Of a DNA stretch of 64,000 nt, positions 20,916 through 32,221 are shown piece after piece. A program made the position numbers and the translations under genes. Under the pieces are notes generated by a model. That model had not been told where the DNA came from and did no database searches. It saw only the letters and a program-made list of their open reading frames with translations. Source of the DNA: Dolomedes plantarius (taxonomy: Eukaryota; Arthropoda; Arachnida; Araneae; Dolomedidae); NCBI GenBank assembly GCA_907164885.2, contig OU015495.1, positions 2,032,808 to 2,096,807 of the forward strand, given 5' to 3'. Each line of letters starts with the position of its first letter. The stretch's first letter is position 1.

Positions 20916-23900
20916 TCATTTTTTTTTCTCAGTTAAACAGTTTTTTTTCTTATTGAAATTTCTCTCAAATTCTACACATTCATTGCGAGCATTTTGTGCT
21001 CGTGATCTAGTCTTTAGAACTAAAAGGTTTGTAGGGTCAACGAAAAACTTTGTAGAGTACTCTTTAGTTACATAATTCACAACAGCATTTGATTTAGTGT
21101 AACTGTTACTAATACTAAATAACTCTTGATGAAAGGAATTAGAAGTTACAGTAAGCACAGGTAAGTCACTTTGTTTTGAATGTTTGAGTTCAGACGTGAA
21201 CTCGTCTCGAATGACTGATGTAGGAATTTCACGTTCGGGATACTCTCGGTCAGTCAGGAAAGTAGAACCCTCGAACCACAGTTCACTCGTAGCCAGTTTC
21301 TCAGAATTCATTCCTCTGGTCTGCTGGATTGTTCTCGGAAGACACGTGACTCCACTGTTGCACTGTTGTCAAGTCTTGTATTTTGGCTATACGGTTTGCC
21401 ACGAACGTTTTTAGTAGGTAGGGCTTTTTTCGTATCCATGAAAGTACAATCATGGAACCACTCCACAGATAGATGTCACTTGCCTTAAATTGTAAGGCAC
21501 TCTTCACTTTGGTTATCAAGTTTGCTAACAGAACAGCTGCACATAATTCTAACCTTGGTATTGTAGCCCGCTTAAGAGGCGACACACGTGACTTGCTACA
21601 AACCAAGTTCACTTCGAAAGCACCATTTTCTGACGTTGATTTGCAGTAAATGACGCACCCAAATGCAGACTCGGACGCATCTGAAAATTCGTGAAGTTCA
21701 ATATGTACTGATTTTTCTATCAGTATACACCTCTTAACACTCACGTTGTTTATTGTTAGCAAGGATTCAATGAAATCTTTCCACTGTTGCGCTTCCGTGT
21801 GACGAAGCGGATCGTTCCAGTCTAAATTCAAGCACCACAGTTTTTGTAAAAAGATCTTTGCTCTCTCCATCACCGGACCCAAGAGTCCAAGGGGGGTCAA
21901 AAGCTCACGCAATTGTGGAAAGCACTGATCTCTTCGTAAGCGGAACCACGTTTTCCAGCTGAATTTGGAAAGTAAAGTGGCCAATGCTAGGTTTCCACGA
22001 AACACCTAGTGCCTTTGTTTCTTCTTGAAAATTGTAGTCACTGTCAAGCCCTGTTTTTAATTCAGGGTTATTACTACACCACTTGTGTAGCATCATGCCT
22101 CCGCTCTTGAGAGCCCCTATTAACTCCGATTGAAGTTCCTTTGCTTCGCTCAGAGTGTCGGCACCACTCAGGACATCGTCCATGTAGAAGTCTCTCTCTA
22201 AAACTGGTGACGCTAAAAGATAATTCTCATATTCATCTCTGGATAACTGAAGTAACACTCTGGTAGCGAGATGAGGTGCGCTTACTGTGCCGTACATCAC
22301 TGTTTTGAGCTCATAAGTCTTAACTGGTTCATTCAATCCCTCCCTCCAAAGAATTCTCAGAAGTTTAGTTTGGCTGGGGTCAATTAAAATCATTCTATAC
22401 ATTTGCCTAATATCAGCCACGAAAGCATAAATGTGTTTACGGAACCTCAACATTATTGAAAAAAGGTCTTCCTGAATAACCCCGCCGTTATATTGCAAGG
22501 AGTTAAGTGAATTACCTACGGTTGTTCATGAAGAAGCGTTAAAAACTACACGAAGTTTTGTCGTACTTTTATCAGGGCGATAGACTCCTAAATGTGGTAT
22601 ATAATATGTTCCCACTTCTTCCTCACACTAAGAAATTTCCTTCATGTGACCCAAGTCCTTATATTCGCGCATAAATTCCCTATATAATGCTAAATACCCA
22701 GGCTCTCTTAAAAAGCGACTCCACAACGAATTTAATTTTTTAAGGGCAACATCTCTGGATTTTCCTAAACTCATTGGATCTTCTTTTAATGGCATTTTTA
22801 CTATATATCTCCCCGTACTATCTCTCTTAACGTTTTTTCTCAAAATGCCCTTCACAAATTATTGCTTCTTTATTTTTGGGTACTTCCATCTTCACATTTT
22901 CGATTTCCCAAAATTTCTCCAAAGCTTCGTTCAAACCAGTATTATCCCCAATGAACCCACAATGTACATTTCCCTCAGTTGCTATGGGTATGCTCCCACT
23001 AACAACATATCCAAAAACTGTATTTTGTAGAATCAAATTACTATTAGCAGGATAAATCTGACCTGGCTGTAACAGCTCATAAAAGATTTCAGCGCTCAAA
23101 AGCAGATCTACGCGACTTGGCACATTAAAGTTTTCATCCGCTAGTTTTACATAGCTTAATTCTGGCACATTTACCTTAAGCATTTTTTACGGCAAGAAAT
23201 CTGTAATTCTGGATACAACTAAAAAATCTAATTATCTTTCAAAATTTCCCTCAAGATTGGAAATTGTTGTACTAATCACATATTTAATTGTCATGGAGGT
23301 ATCTCCTATCCCGCAAACTGTCATATTGGTTTTATCTCTTTTTAAACCCAGACTATTCGCACAGTCTATCGTCATGTAACTATTCATGGCCCCTTGATCT
23401 AAAACTGCTCGTGCATTATATAATTTTCCTCGATTGACCCTCAACAAACAATTCACAGTACTGAGCAAAACGGTTTTAAATTTATTTATCCCTCGCACAG
23501 AAAGGACTGAATTAGTGTTTTGACTACTCTGGAAGGACGAACACCCGACTCTATTTGTTGCCGCTGATAAGGGATGTCTGGGGTCAAAGCACTCTGCTTT
23601 GGGAGAAAGGGGATTTGACTCATATCCGTAGATGCTCTTTCATTCGGACGGGGGTGTTGTTCAAGGACAATTTTCTCTTTCGCATAGCATAGGGAGGAGT
23701 GGTGTTTTTTTAACAAATATAGCATAAACTTTTTGACTCGCAAACTGCTTTCTTGTGAGATCCTTGACAGTTGAAACATAGGCAATTTCTCTTCATCACC
23801 TCAACTCTTTCATTGATAGATAACGCTTTGTACTTTGGGCATTTAGATACAATATGATTAATTTTTTCCTCGCAATGTAATATGCATTGTGAATCTTTCG

Positions 23901-24854
23901 CTTCAGATAAAAATGATTTAGACACATTTCTCGAATATGAATTTTTCTGATAATTGGAATTCAAGGTCATGGTTTTTCCTCGTGAAGCAAAATATACGTC
24001 GATTTCTTTAGACAGTTGAATGGGCTGAAACCATGTATCAGCCTGTCTTACGCTGATAAAAGAAGCAGTTTCTTTGTCTAATGTTTGAAATAGTTTATCG
24101 GAAACCACGAGTTTTTTTAATGTTTCGAAATCTGTCACTTTTCTCAATTTTAGGTAGTAATCCAGACTAGTTGTTAGTCGAGAGTAAATTGTCGTTTAGT
24201 AAATTGTAAATGCGTCTCATTTGTCTGACGTACTGCCTTTCTGAATTGATCTAAAACATCTTGCGGCGACGGTTCGAATTCCCGTAAGACGATTGTTTTG
24301 ACTTTTGAATTGTCGCAAAGTCCATCATCTTTGATGTATGTCAGCACATTTGATGCCTTCTCACCTAGCAAATTTATGAGAATCTCAGCTTTGAACTTTT
24401 CTGGAACGTTTTTCGTGCGAAAAGCCCTTTCTAAGGATGCAAAACATAGTACCCATCCTTTGGGTTTGCTAGGAACTCTTAAAGTTAAAGTTCAAACACC
24501 TTTCACAAGAGAATCTAAAGATTCACTTTTCTCAACCGGATTTTCTTTTTCTGGGGAAATCTCTCTCGATTCAGCTCTGATTTTAGCCAATTCTAGCTCG
24601 GCTCGTGTTTTTTATAGCTTAAGTTTTTCAAACTCTATCTCTTTATTTTTTAAATCTAACTCCCTCTGCTCTTCCGATTTTCTAGTATCCACAATCTCTG
24701 TAATTAATTACTCAACAAAATCAGGATCATTTTTAAATTTCTCAGAACGCTTTGTAATATTTGTTAACACGATCTCAGACATTTTGTCAGTTGCTGCTTC
24801 ATTTAGATTTACGGCAACAAGTCAAAGATCATCTTTTATCGCGTTCTTAAACAT
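20916..24854 (-). pseudogene. BEL/Pao Gag-Pol relic without integrase
   Basis: Pieces in order along the minus strand are as follows. A Gag N-terminus starts near 24854, with several in-frame stops before 24371. The block LGEKASNVLTYIKDDG follows (24370-24174). A Cys knuckle region lies near 23740-23860 (CLCFNCQGSHKKAVC). The protease-like LDQGAMNSYMT is near 23400. Reverse transcriptase has FVADIRQMYR and YMDD near 22190. The RNase H part has FSDASESAFG near 21680, RLELCAA, and NPAD near 21310. Frame changes occur near 24170, 23770, 23490, 23200, 22840, 22500, 21990 and 21305. It is related to but distinct from the intact BEL polyprotein at 12043. Neither LTR activity nor integration could be self-supplied. 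Confidence 0.9.
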
Positions 24855-25092
24855 TATATCAGTGACTCAGTAACTATGCGTTAAATCTCATAACAACACA
24901 AATTAAGTACTCATTAAATCACAGTTTTAAATTCAGGACTCATCACAGATTTAAATTCAGGACTCATTAAATCACAGATATTCACTAATGTACTATAAAA
25001 GATATTATCCTACTTCTCTTTCCGGAGCATCACAAATCGAAATCCTCATAGAAACCGGAGGTTAACACACAAAAATATCCAAGGTCGCCTTC

Positions 25093-25110
25093 TAAGGTTC
25101 TGACGGACCA
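25093..25110 (-). other. probable primer-binding site of the second BEL
   Basis: On the minus strand TGGTCCGTCAGAACCTTA begins two bases after the LTR end. It shares TGGTCCG with the site of the first BEL element. The tRNA is not assigned. Confidence 0.6.
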
Positions 25111-25112
25111 GA

Positions 25113-25340
25113 TGTCGTCGACAGCTCAAGACACCACACAAAATATACAATCATGGACTGTTTAAAATCTCAATTTACTAAATATCTCAATAAAAGACTC
25201 AGACCCATCGGTTACGGCGGTCACAATCACCGCAAAACACGTCTCTCCCGAAGGGGTCTCTCGATGAACACGGATAAACAAACACACTTCTTTTTAAAAG
25301 GGGGCGCTGCTGCAACAGCGCTAGGGGTTGGTTCAGAACA
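25113..25340 (-). repeat. 5' LTR of the second BEL element
   Basis: 228 bp, the same length as the other LTR, with about eight substitutions and no indel by eye (roughly 3.5 per cent). Confidence 0.9.
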
Positions 25341-25379
25341 CATAGAGTATACACATATACCAACTAAAAGACTGTACAG

Positions 25380-25679
25380 CAGGGGTGTCAAACTCGCGGC
25401 CCGTGACGAACATTTATGCGGCCCGACCAATATATTGGCACACAATACTATATAATAAAATAACCGACGCAGAATTATAATAAGATAAGAATTCGCTAAA
25501 TGTTTTTTTAATGATACTCTCTTTTTGCTATTATTAAACAAAATGCATATATTTATGTTGAATATACTGTAATTAGGTAAATAAACCTACGTTTCTATTA
25601 ATATTGATTTTTTTGCGGCCCACCTATAGTTAAACCTTGTTTGTTTGGCCCAAGGTAGCCTTTGAGTTTGACACCCCTG
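25380..25679. mobile_element. 300-bp hAT-type MITE
   Basis: CAGGGGTGTCAAACTC and GAGTTTGACACCCCTG are perfect 16-bp inverted repeats. CTGTACAG flanks both sides (25372-25379 and 25680-25687), a perfect 8-bp target duplication. It belongs to the same family as 1693-2179. The right-hand target copy overlaps the first bases of the neighbouring MITE, so it inserted there. Confidence 0.9.
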
Positions 25680-25684
25680 CTGTA

Positions 25685-25855
25685 CAGTAAAACTTCTCTA
25701 TGACGGCCAGCAATAGTTCCGAAATAAAGTGGCCGTTTTGAGAGGTCGTTGTCGGAAAGAGGTTTCTTCAACAACATTGGCTTTATAGAGTCTTGAATCG
25801 GTTCTGAACAAAATATGGCCGTTTAGAGGGGTGGCCGGATACAGAAGTTTCACTG
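25685..25855. mobile_element. 171-bp Tc1/mariner-type MITE
   Basis: CAGTAAAACTTCTC at the left and GAAGTTTCACTG at the right are inverted ends, with TA outside each (25683-25684 and 25856-25857). The interior has GGCCGTTTTGAGAGG-type and TGGCCG repeats. It is related to the 83-bp piece at 7966-8048. Confidence 0.8.
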
Positions 25856-25857
25856 TA

Positions 25858-26635
25858 TATGGTTTGATTTCCAGATTTAAAAAAAAAGTGAAAGTAGCTC
25901 TTTATAAAAAAAAATTATAAATAAAATCAAAAATTCTCTGGTCAATATGTAAATTTGTCAGAGAAAATGTTATTTAGTCAAATTCAGGTTGATTTTAAGG
26001 CGGCTAGAACAACAGCTTCCACAGTATATTAGAAATGAGCTTGAGGAAGATGTGATAATTCTAAAAGAATATTGTAACGTTCCAATATTTTTCAGGGCTC
26101 TTTCGTACAAGTTGTGTGCGAATGTGTGTGTATGGGGAGGGGGGGGGGTCTCAAACATCCCCTTTGCTGCGTGGTACACCAACCCCTAATTCGGATGGAT
26201 ATCGAGTGAGAGATGACGGATCCTCATAAATGCAGGCGTGAAATCGGCCTGAGCAACCACACTAGTAATCTGGGTTTTTTTCGAAGGCTTTCTTCGACGT
26301 GGACATATCAAATTAACTTTGTTTCCGGAGTCGAATTGGTGATATCTTACGGAATTTAGTTTGAGCGCTCCTGCACCCAATCGTCCCCATTAAGTAAGCA
26401 TTTAAATATTGAAAATACATACAACGATTTCGCGTCTTTTCTCTGTAATTGTAGTAGCTCGTCTGAGTGCGTTACACTATACTGCATATTATAACTCTAT
26501 AGTGGCTATAGCATCGCAACTATAAAGAGGCCTTCTCAAGAAACGTTAAGAAATAATGTTCATCTGTAGAAAATGAATTTATTGTGTTATTTGTACCAAT
26601 TAATCACGGAAACCTGAAGTTTTAGGTATACCTGC
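25858..26635. other. unassigned spacer
   Basis: No gene or repeat structure is supported. A G-run with a short GTGTGTGTATGG stretch lies near 26120-26150. Confidence 0.4.
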
Positions 26636-26641
26636 TTGTTC

Positions 26642-26815
26642 AGTTAGTTGGTTTTGAGCGCTATAGTCATCTTTTGACACGGCATGGCTAAATAAATCGA
26701 GTCCAAAGATGATTCCGACTGGCTACAAACATCCATGACAGCAACGGGACTCGAACTAACAGACTATGATGCTGAATGCCCACGCGCTCGCCTTTCGGCC
26801 GTCACCCGACCTGCC
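26642..26815 (-). repeat. tRNA-derived SINE
   Basis: On the minus strand, CGGCCGAAAGG resembles an A box and AGTTCGAGTCCC a B box, the internal RNA polymerase III promoter of tRNA-like genes. A shared tail (ATGGATGTTTGTAGCC) follows. The same tail and arrangement occur at 51133-51310 and 62335-62500, so it is a family. Confidence 0.75.
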
Positions 26816-28070
26816 TGTTTAAACGTATATTCCATAAATCCACTGTTTAAGAATATTTCGCTGTCGCGTGCTTTAGCTTTTTCATCTATGATTTCCAGTA
26901 TCTACAGAGGCTGGAACTCTGGAGAAAAGATACACAGAAAGACGGAAATGTTGAAGAAGTGCAGAAAAACGTGCACTTGCTTTAATTTAGGAGTTGGGCA
27001 GAAGAATCGAAACGGCGTCCGAAAAGGATATAAGACATCACACCTGCATAAAGACATTAGACCATCAAAAGTGCAAGTAAAAACAAGTGGCCTCTCTAAG
27101 TGTCTGAATAACATCGTTATTATAGTCATCTCTAGTGCGAAACATCACCTTAGCGATGTATTTTCCAGTCCACCTGTTTTCTTTTAATACATAAGGCTAA
27201 GCCGCATATTGATTAGTTTTCATCGTGACAACTGCGTAAACAACGACAGCGAATTCGGATAGCTGTATGGGGGTTTGAAGTATAGGTTGGGTATACCTTA
27301 TCAAGAAGTGCTATGTCCGACACTCTTAAAACGTCGACGTGACATCACAGATAAACTATTCTTTAATCTCTCCTCATCCGCCTTTATGGGTCTTTCACGC
27401 CTAGTTTATTACCAAACGGAGCTATGTGCATTATTACTCACTATGTTTCTTGTTAATTCTCTGCTCTGAAGAAAATGTCAAAATGGGCGACTAACAGGAA
27501 GCGTTTATGGCGAAAAATATTATCTATATGGCAAAGAAAAGCAAGCTGTTAAGCAAATTTATCATCGCTATGACTGGTAAATGTCTCGCTTGAGTATGAT
27601 TATGTATATAAGTAAAAACAATTTGTGTAGCACTTTGTGAACATGGGCGGATGACAACTCAGCTTTCTAGACGAACAAAGACATAGTCTTTACTTTTTAT
27701 CCAAAATAACTAAAAGATTTTAATAAATTAACTTGAGGTTGCGTTTACAAGATTTAAATGAAATATAAAAGGAAATTGCATAGCAAAAAATTGATAAGTC
27801 AACGTGAACAGTAAGCCTGATTTATAAAATATTTATTTTATTCCCTCATAATTTGTAAAATTTTGGGCTGTCGTTTGGAAAGTCATACTGACATTAATAA
27901 AGATAAGTGCAGTGCATATGTCCATGATATATTTGTAATCTAAAATGAGGATATCTGTAGTCAGTAGGAATTTGGATCGTGAGGTATAGGTACAAAATAT
28001 AGTCAGTAATTCTAATTTAAAACTGTGTGCCAAAATATTATTTACAACAGTTATAATGCCTTTGCCATTC
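26816..28070. other. unassigned spacer
   Basis: No gene is supported. A 150-residue open frame from 26735 starts inside the SINE and shows no recognisable domain. Confidence 0.4.
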
Positions 28071-28078
28071 GACATTGA

Positions 28079-28938
28079 CAGTGGCGTACGCAAGGGGGGG
28101 GGTGTTGATGGGGGTTATAACCCCCCCCCCCCATTGGTTTTGATTACATATATTATTTAATTAGGTTTACACTTTGCACTGATTGCTCAAAATTACTCTT
28201 TCATAATAATAGTCCAGTCAAATTAGCTCAAAATGGCTGCGAATCATGCATTAAATGCAGGGGTTGAGATTTTTTCAGGAATGTGTAGGGGTTGGTCCCC
28301 TGAACAACGCCTAATAAAGTCCCCTCGATTTCAGGCGCCGGGGGAGGGGGTCCAAAGGTCACTTTTTTCAGTTTTTGGCGTTTATATCGGAAATGGTGCA
28401 TTGCACAGAAAATTGTAAAATGCAAAAATTAAAGCTTATAAAATTCCCTTCCAAATGGTATGTCTATATTTCTATCCAAGTGTTACCGTTTTCGAGATAT
28501 GAACCATTGAATATGAAAATTTTTCAAAAAAATGGTAGCGGTTCAGGTATGTCGTCAAACTTCCTCTTCTAACTCTTTCCCCTTCCGTTTCTCAGAAAAC
28601 TCGTGTTAGAGAAAGTTGTAGAGCGAAAGATTTTCTTCAAAAATGTATATAGTTATGCTAATTTATCTTCACCAGGTAAATAGTTAGAGCGTTTTGAAGT
28701 TTAGGGGTACATTTCAACATTTTGCTTGTAAAATGCTCGTCACTCAAGTTTCGTTTCCATGGTCTGTAACTCTCTTAATCACTTTGTATGGTGTTTAATT
28801 AGATACGTATAATATTCATAACCCATATAAATAATAAATTATGTATACCTGTACGCATAATGTATATCTCATAATATACAGAAGAACACTTGTAGTACAA
28901 AGGAGGAAGTAAGAAAACAAACCAAAATGTATAAAAGT
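28079..28938 (+). repeat. left long inverted-repeat arm
   Basis: It pairs with 31453-32213. Landmarks are GGTTGGTCCCCTGA, GGTATGTCTATATTTCTATC, and TACTACAAGTG on the opposite strand near the inner end. It has G and C runs at its outer end. It is non-coding. Confidence 0.9.
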
Positions 28939-29059
28939 TGTTCATATATTCAAAAAATGGTTATCAAAAGTAGGTTCAAACAACAGTTACTTACATTAAA
29001 TATATTATATACAATTTATTTCATCAACTGATTTCATGAACTGCTTTCATCAACTGCTA

Positions 29060-29453
29060 TATATTAAAAGCCGTCAATCTGATACTTCGGAAAATGTTTC
29101 AAACAAGTCATTCTTCACTATCATTTTAGCTTCTGTAGAATGTCCGAATTTTCACGAACTGATTTCCCACAAAGGTGACATCCCACTATAATGCTACGAT
29201 CAAAGTCACTAAGCTCCTTTGACTTACTCATCGTCTCACAAATGAATAAATATGACCTGACAGGTTCAGGTTCAGGTTCAGGTATTTCCACTTGTCGGAG
29301 CTCCAAGGTCTGTAGGACTTTATCTCCAATAATATGACCTGACAAACCACTACCAATACTTTTATAGCTTTCGGTTACGCATCAAATTACGTCACCTGCT
29401 AGATCCACTTCCTTAGGGGGGGGGGGGGTCCGGATACTTTTGGCCAGATAATG
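29060..29453 (-). mobile_element. truncated Tc1 fragment nested in the long-arm element
   Basis: The right end GGATACTTTTGGCCAGATAATG followed by TA (29454-29455) is a Tc1 terminus. On the minus strand, 29121-29228 encodes MSKSKELSDFDRSIIVGCHL, the start of a Tc1 transposase with its helix-turn-helix, then stops. No catalytic domain and no left terminus are seen. GGTTCA repeats lie at 29262-29282. Confidence 0.7.
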
Positions 29454-29498
29454 TATAACGTATTATTGAATATTAATGAATTATATAAATTATTAAAT

Positions 29499-31400
29499 TT
29501 ACTTAATGGGGTCAGTACGAGCAAAGAAAAATGAAAGGTACCTGTGGTGATTGAGATCATGTTCATTTGGCGGGACCTGGTACGTGAGCAGGAACATTCG
29601 TTCCTCAGCTCCAGCAATGTCTCCTGGTGAAGATTTGGAGTTATAAAACACTTTGGCGATGTTTGTTGTTTCATTGGCATACCGCTGGAAACATTGTACT
29701 ATTGCTGCTTTGCTTTTACCATAAATCGCTGACGTAGTGTCACATCCTGAGAAACTATGGATGAAGAGAATGTACTGACTGAATGATAAGACCTGAAGAT
29801 GTTGTGAAGAGTAGAGCATGTTTTCTGTGTTGCCCCGTCCCGTCTTCAAAACACATTCGTGTCTCGTGGGGTGAGAGACACAAGTAAGACGAGCAGGTCT
29901 TACCCATCTACTATCACCACAGTTGAATGAGAGGTGTTTTGCCACCCACCCCTGCCAATACTGCAGTCAGCATCTCCTTTGGCTATAGTAGACTGTATAT
30001 CTCTTGCACCTAAGGCCTGAACCAACATAGTAATGAGCTTGGTTTTGTTCCTTTCATTAGAAAGGAAGTTTTCCTGATGAACAGTAGCCACCATGTTCTT
30101 ATTGAAGTCAATATCCACTGATGTTTTACTTGATGCTCTCCGATGTTGTTCGTCTCTTTCCGTGGAGTTCGTGTCTTCATAACCATCAAAAACCACAGCT
30201 GAACTGCTGCCGTAATGGTTGATTATGTACGATAGATATTGATCGCAGATGGAGGCGAAGGTGGTGTTGGTGTTCCACTTTACTCTACGAAGCAGGAAGC
30301 CGCCATCGATTACCGTGAAACTGTTCTTCACATTGATCAGTTGATTACATTTTGGGAAAGCATCATACAGTGCTGACTTTTTGATTTATCTCATTATCCC
30401 CTCGGCGAATAGAGACATAGGGTATGGGGCTAACTCGTACGTTAGCAACTCCTCTACATCCCCTTCTTTCTTCTTGGTGATCAGAGTTCTTTGAAATATC
30501 ATCAGAGGCTCTACCACCACTACCTCATCATTAACTTTGATCATATTGCTCATCGCAGCTAAAGGAACGACTGAGGCCTTCTTGGAATGTTTCACTTCTG
30601 AGAAATTCATTCCAACAAAAGTGCTCATTGTGCAGGTTCCAATTTACAAGGCCTGGTAGCAGTTGACGTTACTTGTTCCAATTACTCCCGTTGAAAGTGA
30701 CATCAAACAATTACGTTCAGCAAAAGGCGGGTGATCAGCCAACCATTGAGCAAGCTTCCTTCTGTCTAGATCATCTCTGGTTATGCGTGATGCTCGAAAC
30801 TCAACATGTTGTTCTCCTCTTGCAGTATGGACGCCACAAAACATCTCAAGTGAACCACATATTGCTGTAGCTGTGATTGCTCCCCCCAACCCATTTCGCC
30901 AACACCGAATCACTAAAGCCTCGCCCACGTGTTAATTCTCCTTCACTCTTCATGTCACACATGAGTGTCACCTCAATTGCCATGTCAGACCACACACCAG
31001 CCATTGGTGTTCCAGTTCTGTTGACAGTGAAGTGTCCACGATTTATAAAATCCTGTTTAAGTTGAAGGTGGCGAGTTGTTAGTCCCAGCATGTGTTGTAC
31101 ATATAGGTGAGTACACTTTGCATAATGAAAATGCCCGCTGGCATGGAAGTAAGGTGTCATCAGTTGGGCACATGTCATATGATCTTCCCAGTTACCAGTG
31201 TGCTGTGCTGCAATGAATTTTTTCATCAACACCACCATTTCAAAGTACTGGACCCACAAAGCTGCTGTTGGCCCTTTACCTTTGAGACGTGACAATTCAT
31301 TGCTCAAATTCCACTGAATGCTGGCAAGGAAGGTATTTGTAGAAATGTGTTGTGGATTAATTTCTACTGAGGTCTGAAGTAACTGAACTACTTATTCTTT
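29499..31400 (-). pseudogene. decayed gene with PIN/XPG-like motifs in the long-arm element
   Basis: The pieces read in order on the minus strand. The block ALWVQYFEMVVLMKKFI...TGNWEDHM with ASGHFHYAKCTHLY and LTRGRGFSDSV spans 31320-30900. SEQHVE-like GEQHVEFRASRITRDD and LSTGVIGTSNVNC span 30800-30650. LLTYELAPYPMSLFAEGIMR is near 30400. VIDGGFLLRRV and VVFDGYE are at 30310-30180, GDADCSIG near 29960, DLLVLL near 29900, and HSFSGCDTTSAIYGKS near 29760. From memory this order matches a multi-copy arthropod and cnidarian predicted protein with no accepted function. The spaced acidic motifs (VVFDG, GDAD, DLLVLL) suggest a PIN/XPG-like nuclease fold, which is my inference. Frame changes near 30900, 30640, 30370 and 29945, stops, and a lost acidic pair before DLLVLL make it inactive. 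The 3' end is cut by the Tc1 fragment. A start codon cannot be set. Confidence 0.7.
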
Positions 31401-31452
31401 TTCATATGGTGTGGTATATAAGTTTTCCAAAATGATCTGAGTTAAAGTGACA

Positions 31453-32213
31453 CTTTTATACATTTTGGTTTGTTTTCTTACTTCCTCCTTTGTACTACAA
31501 GTGTTCTTCTGTATATTATGAGATATACATTATGCGTACAGGTATACATAATTTATTATTTATATGGGTTATGAATATTATACGTATCTAATTAAACACC
31601 ATACAAAGTGATTAAGAGAGTTACAGACCATGGAAACGAAACTTGAGTGACGAGCATTTTACAAGCAAAATGTTGAAATGTACCCCTAAACTTCAAAACG
31701 CTCTAACTATTTACCTGGTGAAGATAAATTAGCATAACTATATACATTTTTGAAGAAAATCTTTCGCTCTACAACTTTCTCTAACACGAGTTTTCTGAGA
31801 AACGGAAGGGGAAAGAGTTAGAAGAGAAAGTTTGACGACATACCTGAACCGCTACCATTTTTTTGAAAAATTTTCATATTCAATGGTTCATATCTCGAAA
31901 ACGGTAACACTTGGATAGAAATATAGACATACCATTTGGAAGGGAATTTTATAAGCTTTAGTTTTTGCATTTTACAATTTTCTGTGCAATGCACCGTTTT
32001 CGAGATAAACGCCAAAAACTGAAAAAAGTGACCTTTGGACCACCCCACCCCCCGCGGCGCCTGAAATCGAGGGGACTTTATTAGGCGTTGCTCAGGGGAC
32101 CAACCCCTACACATTCCTGAAAAAATCTCAATCCCTTCATTTAATGCGAAATGAAAACCTAATTTGACTGGACTATAACACCCCCCCTTTGAAAATTTCT
32201 GCGTACGCTGCTG
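31453..32213 (-). repeat. right long inverted-repeat arm
   Basis: The reverse complement of the left arm. It ends in CTGCGTACGCTGCTG just before the target duplication. By eye most bases agree, apart from the missing 100-base block and short indels around G and C runs. Confidence 0.9.
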
Positions 32214-32221
32214 GACATGGA

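Larger units (their letters stand above)
19728..25340 (-). mobile_element. second BEL/Pao element, decayed, integrase missing
   Basis: Two 228-bp LTRs face the minus direction, flanked by TATAG (19723-19727) and CATAG (25341-25345), a 5-bp target duplication with one change. The LTRs differ at about eight positions by eye, so this copy is older than the first BEL. Gag, protease, reverse transcriptase and RNase H remain as broken pieces. Where integrase is expected there is only AT-rich repeat DNA. Confidence 0.9.
28079..32213 (-). mobile_element. 4.1-kb element with long inverted-repeat arms
   Basis: The outer ends are CAGTGGCGTACGCA (left) and, reverse-complemented, CAGCAGCGTACGCA (right). 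The flanks GACATTGA (28071-28078) and GACATGGA (32214-32221) form an 8-bp target duplication with one mismatch, as for hAT-like elements. Left arm 28079-28938 and right arm 31453-32213 are reverse complements over several hundred bases. The left arm has about 100 extra bases near 28120-28235. The centre holds a decayed gene on the minus strand and a small Tc1 fragment. I recognise no transposase, so the element type is uncertain. Confidence 0.85.

Noticed and set aside
24298..24873. 191-residue open frame on the plus strand
   Set aside because: It is antisense to the Gag relic of the minus-strand BEL element. Its Ser- and Phe-rich composition is typical of a shadow frame.
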